A stretch of DNA of 32,073 nucleotides from JALYXS01 sp051003795 (GTDB lineage Bacteria > Acidobacteriota > Terriglobia > Bryobacterales > Bryobacteraceae), in the NCBI GenBank assembly GCA_051003795.1, contig JBPCKZ010000203.1:1-32073 (forward strand). Reading direction: 5' to 3'. This document shows, in pieces, positions 22,944 to 30,431 of the stretch. The translations under genes were made by a program, and so were the position numbers. The stretch's first letter is position 1. Every line of letters starts with the position of its first letter. A model generated the notes under the pieces. That model worked only from the letters and a program-made list of their open reading frames with translations. It did no database searches and was not told the DNA's origin.

Positions 22944-25547
22944 TCAGCTTTCGAGCACCAGCCCCGAGGGCAGCGCCTCGCCGAAGATTCGTCCCATCGC
23001 CCGCTCGTCGCGGCCTTCTTCCCCGTCGAGCATGGGAATCAGCTTGGGATCGATCTTCGCGCGCATGGCTTCGAATGTCGCGGGGGAAACGTCGCGGGTC
23101 GGCTCGCCGGTGCGCCTCGCGAGGGCGGCGAGTGCATCGTCCGCATGGGCAGCCGGCAAGAGAGCTTCAATCCAACGGGTGGCTGTCGCCGCCGGCAGCA
23201 CCTGATTGATCGGGCCGTAGAACAAGCTCCGCGCCCCCAGGCGCGAGAGACACCAGAGATCCGTGTCGTGAAACTTGCCCGTTTTTCCAGCCCGCACAAG
23301 CGCATCGCCCAATTCAGTTCGCGTCGTAATCGGCAGGAGTTCGAGGCTGGCAGCCGTGCGCCACATTTCACGTAGCAGGCTCGAATTGACGCGCTGCGGT
23401 TTCTTGCCGCGAGGCAAAAGGAATGGCGAGATCCGTTGAAAAATATCGACCTGCCGATTGCGATTCAAGCCTCCGGCGATCCGGCCCCAGAAAATCCACC
23501 ACTCGACCTCGTTTTGCACTTGATTGGCATGCTGCAAACCCGCCGAATAGATACGCCGCGCTTGCTCCACCCGAAAATCGTCGCCCGGAAATCCGAAACC
23601 CGGGCGCAGGCAGAACCCGCACAGACTAAGCCATCGCACTTCATAAGCGGGATTTTTCTTGCGTCCCTCGGCGTGCGAGAGGAAGACGTCGCTGAACTGG
23701 CGGATCGCGGGCAGCGGCCAGGAATTCCGTCCCAATCCGAGCAACTGCTCGAGCTTGGCGGGCATCTCTTCGGGCGCGATATCGGATTTCGCCGCAGAGA
23801 ATACTCCGGCAATTATCTCGCAGCCGCGGGTGACGGCTTCGTCGCTCACAACTGTCGCGGGGCGGGCGGCGGCGCTCGTTTCCGGCGCCGTTTTCCGCAG
23901 CTCGAACTGCAAGCGCCAGCGATTGTCGCCGATCTTCGAATCGCACCACGTTTCGAGCGTGCCAACCTCGGTCAAACGAGCGCCCAGCTTGACGGGGATT
24001 CTCTTCTCGCCCGCCTTTCCGAAGCGGATCACCGCTTGTAATGGCGCGTGAGCATGCACTTCTTCGCCGGGCGCGAACTCAACCACATCGCCCGGCTTAT
24101 CGTCCGAACGGACTAGCGAACTGTAGAGCCGGAACGAAACGGGCCGGTTCGCGATCAATTGCAAATCGTCGCGATCGACTTCGAGCGTGGAGCCTTCTTC
24201 CGCCCCGCGCGGCACCAGGCACACCGCCGATCGCTCGCCCGTCGCGATGTAATATGTTCGCGGCAACCCGCCGCGCACCAGCACGCCGCTGCCGGTGGAG
24301 CGCACGTAGCTGTAATACGCCGCGCCGCGCGAGACCGCCAAATCCAGATCGCGGTTCTCGAAAATCCCGGGCCGCTTGCCATGCCAGTGCTCCAATACGG
24401 CGGCTACTCTCTGGCGGCAAATCTCCGGGATGAAAAAACCGCCGTTGAATAGAATGGCATCGGGAACGTCTCCCGCGGTTTCGAGGAACGCGTTCAAGTG
24501 CCTGCTAATGGCGGGGTCGGTGACATACGGCAGCCCGAGTTCGCGAAACAGGCTGCGCTTTTCCTCCTTCGGCATTTCGCCGCGTTCGGTAATGGGCAGA
24601 AATCCTTCGAGCGTGAGTTCGAGCGCTTCCTCGCGCAAAATTTCCGTTTTCAACGCGCCCCCGATCAACGACGATCCACCGCCGAGCACGCGGATTTCAA
24701 CACTCTTCAAATTCGGATCCGACAGCAGCCGCTCTTTCGCCGCCGAGCATTGCCGCCGCAAGCCGCTGCGCTGCCGGATCGAAAGCTGCGCGCCGATTTT
24801 GCTCTCGGCCAGCCACGCCAGCGTGAGATCGAGGTTGTCGCCGCCCAGCAGAAGGTGCTTGCCCACGGCGGTACGGGTGAAATCGATGCGGTCGCCTTCG
24901 CGCGACACGCGAATCAGGCTGAAGTCGCTGGTGCCGCCGCCGACATCGCAAATCAGAACGATTTGGCCATCGAACAGCAACTTGCGCGAGGCCAGGAAGT
25001 TATTCGCTATCCAGGAATAAAACGCGGCGGCCGGCTCTTCGAGCAGCGTGAGCTTCGGCAATCCGGCTTGCTCCGCGGCCAATACGGTGAGCTCGCGCGC
25101 TTCCTCGTCGAAAGAAGCGGGAACCGTGAGGACGACGTCCTGCTCCGCCAGCGGCCCGCGCGAGCCCGCGTCCCAAGCCTCCCTGAATGTTTTCAGAAAA
25201 CGCGAAGAGACTTCGACCGGAGAAAGAACTCGCCCGGTTTCCTGGGAATCCCAGGGCAGGATTTTCGCGGTACGGTCCACGTCGGGATTCGAGAGCCACG
25301 ATTTCGCCGAATGCACGAGCTTCGTGGGGACGAGCGCGCCCTGCTCGCGAGCATACGTTCCGACAGGCTGCCCGTCTTCGAGAAACAGAAAAGAAGGAAG
25401 CGTGCGGCGCGCCTCCACGCGTCCCGGCGCGATTAACTGAGGGACGTCGAAGATGTGAATGGGCGGAAAACTAGTGTCTTCCGCTTCGGCCGGATCGATC
25501 CACGACAACGCGGAATTCGTCGTGCCGAGGTCGATGCCAACCTTCAT
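22944..25547 (-). CDS. Hsp70 family protein B with long C-terminal extension (DUF3731-type)
   Basis: An 867-residue Hsp70-like ATPase. The nucleotide-binding domain has MKVGIDLGTTNSALSW at the start, VLTVPASFDEEARELTVLAA, LLEEPAAAFYSWI, the phosphate loop ICDVGGGTSDFSLI, and FNGGFF. The usual substrate-binding domain is replaced by a beta-rich section and a helical extension (about 600-867) of the type seen in HscC-like/DUF3731 Hsp70 proteins. A typical DnaK is about 640 residues. ATG 25547 was chosen as it directly opens the first strand. It is the last gene in the Hsp70 operon. No DnaJ or GrpE gene is nearby. Confidence 0.9.
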   Translation of the reverse strand: MKVGIDLGTTNSALSWIDPAEAEDTSFPPIHIFDVPQLIAPGRVEARRTLPSFLFLEDGQPVGTYAREQGALVPTKLVHSAKSWLSNPDVDRTAKILPWDSQETGRVLSPVEVSSRFLKTFREAWDAGSRGPLAEQDVVLTVPASFDEEARELTVLAAEQAGLPKLTLLEEPAAAFYSWIANNFLASRKLLFDGQIVLICDVGGGTSDFSLIRVSREGDRIDFTRTAVGKHLLLGGDNLDLTLAWLAESKIGAQLSIRQRSGLRRQCSAAKERLLSDPNLKSVEIRVLGGGSSLIGGALKTEILREEALELTLEGFLPITERGEMPKEEKRSLFRELGLPYVTDPAISRHLNAFLETAGDVPDAILFNGGFFIPEICRQRVAAVLEHWHGKRPGIFENRDLDLAVSRGAAYYSYVRSTGSGVLVRGGLPRTYYIATGERSAVCLVPRGAEEGSTLEVDRDDLQLIANRPVSFRLYSSLVRSDDKPGDVVEFAPGEEVHAHAPLQAVIRFGKAGEKRIPVKLGARLTEVGTLETWCDSKIGDNRWRLQFELRKTAPETSAAARPATVVSDEAVTRGCEIIAGVFSAAKSDIAPEEMPAKLEQLLGLGRNSWPLPAIRQFSDVFLSHAEGRKKNPAYEVRWLSLCGFCLRPGFGFPGDDFRVEQARRIYSAGLQHANQVQNEVEWWIFWGRIAGGLNRNRQVDIFQRISPFLLPRGKKPQRVNSSLLREMWRTAASLELLPITTRTELGDALVRAGKTGKFHDTDLWCLSRLGARSLFYGPINQVLPAATATRWIEALLPAAHADDALAALARRTGEPTRDVSPATFEAMRAKIDPKLIPMLDGEEGRDERAMGRIFGEALPSGLVLES

Positions 25548-25563
25548 GCCGCCTTCATGCCGC
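25542..25563. repeat. Tandem 11-bp duplication at the junction of the two Hsp70 genes
   Basis: CTTCATGCCGC occurs twice in tandem on the plus strand (25542-25552 and 25553-25563). On the minus strand each copy holds an ATG. The upstream ATG overlaps the stop of Hsp70-A (ATGA) but opens a five-codon dead end. The downstream copy is the functional start of Hsp70-B. Confidence 0.8.
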
Positions 25564-27450
25564 CACGCGCTCGCGAACGTTGAATTCCAGTTTCCAGCGC
25601 CGGCCGTCGGCTGCGACGCACCAGAGCTGCAACATGCCGGTCTCGGTGACGACGGTTTCGAAAGAGACCGGAACCACATCGCTCGCGATCTGCTCGGCGG
25701 GCAAGTTCACTTCGATAGGGGACATCTCTTGGAGGTCGTCGCCGAAATCTTCGATCAACGATCCGGGAGGATCGTTCTTGCGAACGACGGAGGAGAAAAA
25801 GCGAAACTCGGCGGGCTCCCCAACGATCAAGCCAAATACGCGGCCGGGAATCGGCAGCTCGGTACCTTCTTCCATTCCGAACTGCGCGACCGTCAGCGCC
25901 TTCAACGGCGCCATCATGCCGGGAACGGCCGGCATGGCCGTCTCGATTCCGACATAGTAAGAGCGGGGCACGCCCCCGCGGATGCGAACGCCTTTTCCGC
26001 GGCGCGCGGCTCCGTAATAAGCTGAGCCGCGAGCGACCGCGTGCATGAGATCCTCTCCGCTCAGAGGCTGCACGGGACCAAAGTCCTCCTGCGAAAGCCA
26101 TCCATTCAGAACCTCAAGGAGGCGGTCGCGAACGATGGGCGAATGCAGCACGCCGCCGTTGAATAGAACATGGGTGGGGCAGGCAAGCCCGCTCGGGCCG
26201 CGCCGGACGCCGTTATGTTCCGCGCTATGTTCAGCGTTGTGTTCAGCATTGTGTTCAGCGTTCGAAGACGGCTGCCGCAAGAAGCGTGCGAGATGCCGCG
26301 TCACCGCCGGGTCGGCCGCATAGGGCAGGGCGATCTCCTGCAAACCCACGCGCCGCTGCCGCTGCGGCATGTCTCCGCTTTGCGCGCGAGGGAAAAATCC
26401 CTCGCCGAGGATGCGGTCCACGTCTTCCCGATGCAGCGCGGCCTTGATGGTTCCGCCTACCAGTCCGGTACCCTTTCCCAGAATGGTAACCGGCTGCTCG
26501 TCCGCTTTCGAGCCCGGCTCCAAGAGCTTCTCTTTGGCCACGCGGCAATTGTGCCAGAGCGCCTGCAATTGGAAATTATCGATGCGCGTGCCTTTAGCGG
26601 CAAGCCGCTCGGCAACCAGTCTCGCCAACGCGAGATCCATGTTGTCGCCGCCCAGCAAGATGTGTTCTCCCACGGCCACGCGTTCAAGCGCCAATTCGCC
26701 CTTCCGTTCGGTGACTGCGATCAAGGTGAAATCGGTGGTCCCGCCGCCGATATCGATCACCAGAATCAGATCGCCTACCTGAACCCGCTCGCGCCAATCG
26801 GGGTGGCGCTCGATCCACGCGTAAAAGGCTGCCTGGGGCTCTTCGAGGAGCGTTACGTTGCGATACTCCGCGTTCTCGGCGGCCTTCATGGTCAACTCGC
26901 GCGCGACCGCGTCGAACGAAGCGGGTACGGTGACCAAAATTTCCTGATTGGCGAACGGGGCGTCCGGCATCTTCGAATCCCATGCGTCGCGGAGGTGCCG
27001 GAGGTATTCGGTGGAAGTGTCGAGCGGCGATATTTTCGGCACGCCCTCGGGCGCTTGCCAAGGCAGAATGGCGGCCGTACGATCCACGCCCGCATTCGAT
27101 AGCCACGATTTCGCGGAAGACACCATGCGGCCGGCGTTCTCGACGCCGCGCGTTTGCGCGAGACGCCCGATTACGAACGGCGGCTCCGCAATCCAGGGCA
27201 AGGCCAGCGTACCCGCCGGAAAATCCTTTGCTCCGGGGATGTACAAGAACGACGGCAGCAAGTTCTCGTCGCGCACCTCCCCCGGATTCACAAGTTGAGG
27301 GACCGGCATCATCCGGACCGATGGCGCCCGATCGCCTACCGCGGCCTCGGTGAAGGCGAGAGCGGAATTGGTGGTGCCGAGGTCTATCCCAATGACGTAT
27401 GCCCCGATGACGTTCGGCCCGGCGACCTTTGGCCCGGTGACCTTTGGCAA
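25555..27450 (-). CDS. Hsp70 family protein A
   Basis: A 631-residue Hsp70-like ATPase with YVIGIDLGTTNSALAFTEAA near the start, ILVTVPASFDAVARELTMKA, LLEEPQAAFYAWI, VIDIGGGTTDFTLIAV, GGDNMDLALA and FNGGVL. The C-terminal part is beta-rich and lacks the helical lid; it ends LQLWCVAADGRRWKLEFNVR. Related to Hsp70-B but not its duplicate in length. Odd points are a four-unit 15-bp repeat that extends the N-terminus, and four 12-bp units (Asn-Ala-Glu-His) at residues about 397-412 inside a loop before FNGG. The start is TTG 27450, 2 bp after the DUF2760 stop. Confidence 0.9.
   Translation of the reverse strand: MPKVTGPKVAGPNVIGAYVIGIDLGTTNSALAFTEAAVGDRAPSVRMMPVPQLVNPGEVRDENLLPSFLYIPGAKDFPAGTLALPWIAEPPFVIGRLAQTRGVENAGRMVSSAKSWLSNAGVDRTAAILPWQAPEGVPKISPLDTSTEYLRHLRDAWDSKMPDAPFANQEILVTVPASFDAVARELTMKAAENAEYRNVTLLEEPQAAFYAWIERHPDWRERVQVGDLILVIDIGGGTTDFTLIAVTERKGELALERVAVGEHILLGGDNMDLALARLVAERLAAKGTRIDNFQLQALWHNCRVAKEKLLEPGSKADEQPVTILGKGTGLVGGTIKAALHREDVDRILGEGFFPRAQSGDMPQRQRRVGLQEIALPYAADPAVTRHLARFLRQPSSNAEHNAEHNAEHSAEHNGVRRGPSGLACPTHVLFNGGVLHSPIVRDRLLEVLNGWLSQEDFGPVQPLSGEDLMHAVARGSAYYGAARRGKGVRIRGGVPRSYYVGIETAMPAVPGMMAPLKALTVAQFGMEEGTELPIPGRVFGLIVGEPAEFRFFSSVVRKNDPPGSLIEDFGDDLQEMSPIEVNLPAEQIASDVVPVSFETVVTETGMLQLWCVAADGRRWKLEFNVRERVAA
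26215..26262. repeat. Four 12-bp tandem units inside Hsp70-A
   Basis: Four near-identical 12-bp units (plus strand ATGTTCCGCGCT, ATGTTCAGCGTT, GTGTTCAGCATT, GTGTTCAGCGTT) encode Asn/Ser-Ala-Glu-His repeats. They are in frame and lie in a loop of the ATPase domain, so copy number can change without breaking the protein. Confidence 0.9.
27388..27447. repeat. Four 15-bp tandem units at the Hsp70-A N-terminus
   Basis: On the minus strand four 15-bp units read Pro-Lys-Val-Thr-Gly, Pro-Lys-Val-Ala-Gly, Pro-Asn-Val-Ile-Gly and Ala-Tyr-Val-Ile-Gly. The last belongs to the conserved first strand AYVIGIDLG. The repeat therefore appears to have grown from that strand and added about 16 residues. Confidence 0.85.
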
Positions 27451-27452
27451 CG

Positions 27453-27983
27453 CTACTCGACCTCGATTTCAGCAGGCGCCAAAACGGTTACATCCTGGCG
27501 CGCGGTCAGCGGCGGCAGTTGAACGCTGGCCGCGCGCCATCCGCGATGGCGGAGCACTCCGCCGGCAGGCGCGCTCGCGGGAACGTTCCCGAGAAATTTA
27601 ACGAGGCCGGGATCGGAAGATGGCGGCTTGGCAAACGTGCCTTCAACGCCATCGATGACCGGCTGCAAGTTCAGATACCGGTCGAGGGTTTCGCGGCACT
27701 GCCCATGCAAAGCGCGCACGGCGGTTCCGACCTGTTCGTCGGAATATGCGCCGATATCCTCCATCAAAAAATCGACCAGTCTTGCGTCCCTTTGGAGGAT
27801 GCCCAGAATCTGGAGAGCGCCGTCCGAGGCGGTCGCGCGGGGCGGTTCGGGCTTGGAAACGGCGGCTTTGGCGGGCGTTTGCGGCTGGCGCGTCAATCCC
27901 AATTCAGCGATCAGATCGTCCGGCAAAACTCCTTTGAAAAGCAGATCGAAAAAACTGCGAAATGCGAGCGCAATGCGGTGCAA
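27453..27983 (-). CDS. DUF2760 family protein, Hsp70-associated
   Basis: A 176-residue protein of unknown function. The N-terminus FRSFFDLLFKG is amphipathic and may touch the membrane. The conserved C-terminal part has ALQILGILQRDARLVDFLME, followed by DIGAYSDEQVGTAVRALHG, and later AGGVLRHRGWRA, which are the marks of DUF2760. Such genes are repeatedly next to Hsp70-like genes. It starts at TTG 27983. It sits 34 bp after the MerR-TPR gene and 2 bp before Hsp70-A. Confidence 0.8.
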   Translation of the reverse strand: MHRIALAFRSFFDLLFKGVLPDDLIAELGLTRQPQTPAKAAVSKPEPPRATASDGALQILGILQRDARLVDFLMEDIGAYSDEQVGTAVRALHGQCRETLDRYLNLQPVIDGVEGTFAKPPSSDPGLVKFLGNVPASAPAGGVLRHRGWRAASVQLPPLTARQDVTVLAPAEIEVE

Positions 27984-28017
27984 CGAATCAATCCCCTTTA
28001 TTTTTCAGGATAACAGC

Positions 28018-28941
28018 CTAATGCGGAGGGGCCAGGCGCGGCGCTACCTGCAAAAGGGTCCCGTGCTTCAGCCGCTCCACCTGGCGGCGCGCGATTTTTG
28101 CCCAGGAACTGGACGCGTCCAGCTTGAGGTAAGCCTGCCAATGGACTAGTGCTTTCCGCGGCTCGCCCGATTGCTCGCTGAGCAGGGCAAGGTTGAAATG
28201 CGCGTCCGCGTAATACGGATTCCCTTGGAGCGCGGCGGTGTAATGTTCGCGGGCAGCCTCAAATTCGCCTCTTTCATCGTGCAAGTTGCCGAGGTTGAAA
28301 TGCGCGAGCGGGTAACGCGGGTCCGCCTGCACCGCGCGCCGGTAATGATCCTCCGCTTCGGCGAATTTCCGCTGTCTGTAGCAGATGGTACCCAGATTTA
28401 CAAGCGCTCCCGCCGCGTGCGGGTTCAGATCAACGGCTCGCCTATACGCTTGAATGGCTTCCTCAATGGGCGCGCCGGTCTCCTCCAGATGCAATCCGTG
28501 CTGAAAAAATTCCTCGGCCTCGCGCGGGCGAACTTCGTCTTGAACCGCCGCTCTCCCGGGGAACGACTGGATGCTCCGCAGTTCGGCGGTTTCGAAATCG
28601 AACAGCATCTGGCCGCTGATCGCTTCCATTTTTTGCCCCGCCACTTGAACGGCGATCGTTTTGCCATCCGAGCTGATCTTAAGTTCGGATAATGGGCGCT
28701 CGACGTGCGACAACTTCCGCTTCAATGAATCCATCGCGCGCCCGATCGTCTTCGGAGACACGTTGTTCTCCCGAAGTTTCTGAAGCGTGCGGAGCGCGAT
28801 CAGATCGGTGAACGTGAACGCGGGCACCGCCGCGATGAGGCCCTGGCGTTCCCATCCGCGAAGCTGTTGCTCGGAAACGTTGAGCATGCGGCGGACGTCC
28901 TCTCGCGAATAATCGTGCTTCGGCGCCTCGACGACCACCAA
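28018..28941 (-). CDS. MerR-type HTH and TPR-repeat protein
   Basis: A 307-residue protein. A MerR-like winged-helix domain occupies about 8-75 (YSREDVRRMLNVSEQQLRGW). A linker leads to tetratricopeptide repeats at about 140-285 (EAIQAYRRAVDLNPHAAGAL, AEDHYRRAVQADPRYPLAHF, AREHYTAALQGNPYYADAHF). It has no sensor cysteines of metal-binding MerR proteins, so the TPRs are the likely regulatory or partner-binding part. The start is TTG 28941, or GTG 28938. It leads the Hsp70 operon, is divergent from an AbrB/PIN pair, and could regulate it or link the chaperones to DNA or to a client. Confidence 0.85.
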   Translation of the reverse strand: MVVVEAPKHDYSREDVRRMLNVSEQQLRGWERQGLIAAVPAFTFTDLIALRTLQKLRENNVSPKTIGRAMDSLKRKLSHVERPLSELKISSDGKTIAVQVAGQKMEAISGQMLFDFETAELRSIQSFPGRAAVQDEVRPREAEEFFQHGLHLEETGAPIEEAIQAYRRAVDLNPHAAGALVNLGTICYRQRKFAEAEDHYRRAVQADPRYPLAHFNLGNLHDERGEFEAAREHYTAALQGNPYYADAHFNLALLSEQSGEPRKALVHWQAYLKLDASSSWAKIARRQVERLKHGTLLQVAPRLAPPH

Positions 28942-28974
28942 GGAATTTTACCAGTTCGAACGGGAGAGCTTCCA

Positions 28975-28986
28975 GGCCCGCGGGCC
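28975..28986. promoter_or_regulatory. Perfect 12-bp palindrome in the divergent intergenic region
   Basis: GGCCCGCGGGCC is a perfect palindrome in the 78-bp gap between the divergent MerR-TPR gene and the AbrB antitoxin gene. It could be an operator for either protein, but GC-rich palindromes also occur by chance in such DNA. Confidence 0.3.
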
Positions 28987-29019
28987 AAAAGAAAGGAATA
29001 CGTGCTAAAGTAAGGAATC

Positions 29020-29265
29020 ATGCAAGTACAAGTGCAAGCCAAACTCACCAGCAAGGGCCAAATCACCATACCTCGCGAGATCCGCGCCTTGATGGGCGTG
29101 AATCCCGGCGATCGTCTAATTTTCGAGAGCGATGGCAATGGGGTTCGCGTACTGCCCGTGCGTACGGAGAGCCGGTTCAAGAAGTATCAGGGCATAGGGA
29201 ATCCGGGGATCGCGCCGGGAAGAAAGGGAATAAAAAGCTGGATTCGCGATCTGCGCGGCCGGTGA
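29020..29265 (+). CDS. AbrB/SpoVT-type antitoxin of a PIN pair
   Basis: An 81-residue antitoxin with an AbrB DNA-binding domain at about 5-48 (AKLTSKGQITIPREIRALMG, VNPGDRLIFE) and a basic tail (about 50-81) for toxin binding. A purine-rich AAGGA lies just before the ATG. It overlaps the PIN gene by 4 bp (GTGA) and is divergent from the MerR-TPR gene. Confidence 0.88.
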   Translation: MQVQVQAKLTSKGQITIPREIRALMGVNPGDRLIFESDGNGVRVLPVRTESRFKKYQGIGNPGIAPGRKGIKSWIRDLRGR

Positions 29266-29684
29266 CCACGGCAATCGACACAAACGTCATTATCTCGCTC
29301 TGGGACCAAGACGAAGCGTTAAGCTCAACTGCCCGGTCGGCTCTCGAGAAGGCTTTCAGGCTTGGGAATCTGATCGTTGCTGCGCCGGTCTTTTCTGAAC
29401 TGATGGCCGGACAACGCCGAACGGAACAGTTTCTCGACTCCTTTCTACGGGAAACTGGAATTTCAGTGGAATGGGTTTTGGATCAAGCCGTCTGGCGGTT
29501 GGCGGGTAGAGCATTTCAAACGTATGCCGCGACTCGTAGAATGCGGCGGGATTCAGGACCTCGCCGAATCCCGGCCGACTTTGTAATCGGCGCGCACGCG
29601 ATGAGCGGCGGATTTAATCTCCTTACATTCGATGGCGGAATCCACCGGAAAGCGTTTCCAGGAATTCGAATTACAGAGTTGTAA
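29262..29684 (+). CDS. PIN-domain ribonuclease toxin (VapC-like)
   Basis: A 140-residue PIN protein with acidic residues Asp in AIDTNVI (about 6), Glu in FSELMAG (about 45), Asp in PADFVIGAHA (about 105), and Asp in TFDGG (about 125). It starts at GTG 29262, overlapping the antitoxin stop. Together the genes form a VapBC-type module that acts on RNA. The following 108 bp (29685-29792) shows no gene. Confidence 0.9.
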   Translation: MTTAIDTNVIISLWDQDEALSSTARSALEKAFRLGNLIVAAPVFSELMAGQRRTEQFLDSFLRETGISVEWVLDQAVWRLAGRAFQTYAATRRMRRDSGPRRIPADFVIGAHAMSGGFNLLTFDGGIHRKAFPGIRITEL

Positions 29685-29792
29685 CTTTAGAGCGGAGCCG
29701 CGGCAGGCCGGATCCTGCATGCGGGCGGGACTGTCGAGCGGACACTTACAGAAGGCGGATAAATCCGGACTTACAATCGAATAGGACACGCG

Positions 29793-30416
29793 ATGGACAC
29801 CATCCAACTTCTCGGCTCCACGTTAGGGCTTGGCCTGCTCGCCGGCATCCGTCTGTACGCGACGGTGCTCGTCCTGGGCTTGGCGATCCGGTTCCATCTC
29901 TTTCACCTCAGCACGCAGATGTCGCACCTTTCCGTTTTGGCCGACACGCGGGTTCTGATTGCCGCGGGAATCGCCGCCGGATTGGAATTCTTCTCCGACA
30001 AGATCCCCTGGGTCGATAGCGTTTGGGATTCCGTGCATACGTTTATTCGTCCAGTGGGCGCCGCGCTGCTTGGCGCGACCGCGCTCGGGGACACCGATCC
30101 GGTGACCAAGTTCGTTGTCGTGCTGCTCTGCGGGGGAGTGGCATTGACGGGGCACTCGACGAAAGCGGCGACGCGCCTGATGGCCAATCACAGCCCGGAG
30201 CCTTTCAGCAATATCGGCCTTAGCTTCTTCGAAGACTTGATCGTTCCGGCCGGAGTGTGGATTGCCGTGAAGCACCCGCTTGTCGCCTTCGGCATCGTGC
30301 TCGCGTTCCTCGCGGCCTTCGCGTGGCTTGCGCCGAAGATCTACCGCGCCGTGCGTACGGAGTGGACAACCGTATCCGATTTTTTTCGAAAACGCTCGGC
30401 GCGGGTTCACACGTAA
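29793..30416 (+). CDS. DUF4126 family membrane protein
   Basis: A 207-residue protein with about five hydrophobic spans. It has the DUF4126 signatures LGLGLLAGIRLYATVLVLGL at the start, FFSDKIPWVDSVWDSVHTFI, and GGVALTGHSTKAATRLMANH with SPEPFSNIG. The function of the family is not known. ATG 29793 starts 108 bp after the PIN gene. It ends convergent to alr with a 6-bp gap. Confidence 0.88.
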   Translation: MDTIQLLGSTLGLGLLAGIRLYATVLVLGLAIRFHLFHLSTQMSHLSVLADTRVLIAAGIAAGLEFFSDKIPWVDSVWDSVHTFIRPVGAALLGATALGDTDPVTKFVVVLLCGGVALTGHSTKAATRLMANHSPEPFSNIGLSFFEDLIVPAGVWIAVKHPLVAFGIVLAFLAAFAWLAPKIYRAVRTEWTTVSDFFRKRSARVHT

Positions 30417-30431
30417 ATACGTTCACACGTA
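30405..30431. repeat. Direct repeat across convergent stop codons
   Basis: GTTCACACGTA occurs at 30405-30415 and again at 30421-30431, a 16-bp period. The first copy ends the DUF4126 gene (its TAA overlaps) and the second covers the end of alr on the other strand. Confidence 0.6.

Noticed and set aside
24498..25436. Long open frame on the plus strand (312 codons)
   Set aside because: It lies antisense inside the Hsp70-B ATPase domain; the minus-strand protein has all family motifs, and high-GC DNA leaves such shadow frames open.
26170..27102. Long plus-strand open frame (310 codons) opposite Hsp70-A
   Set aside because: Antisense shadow of a gene with clear motifs; no recognisable domain or start context.
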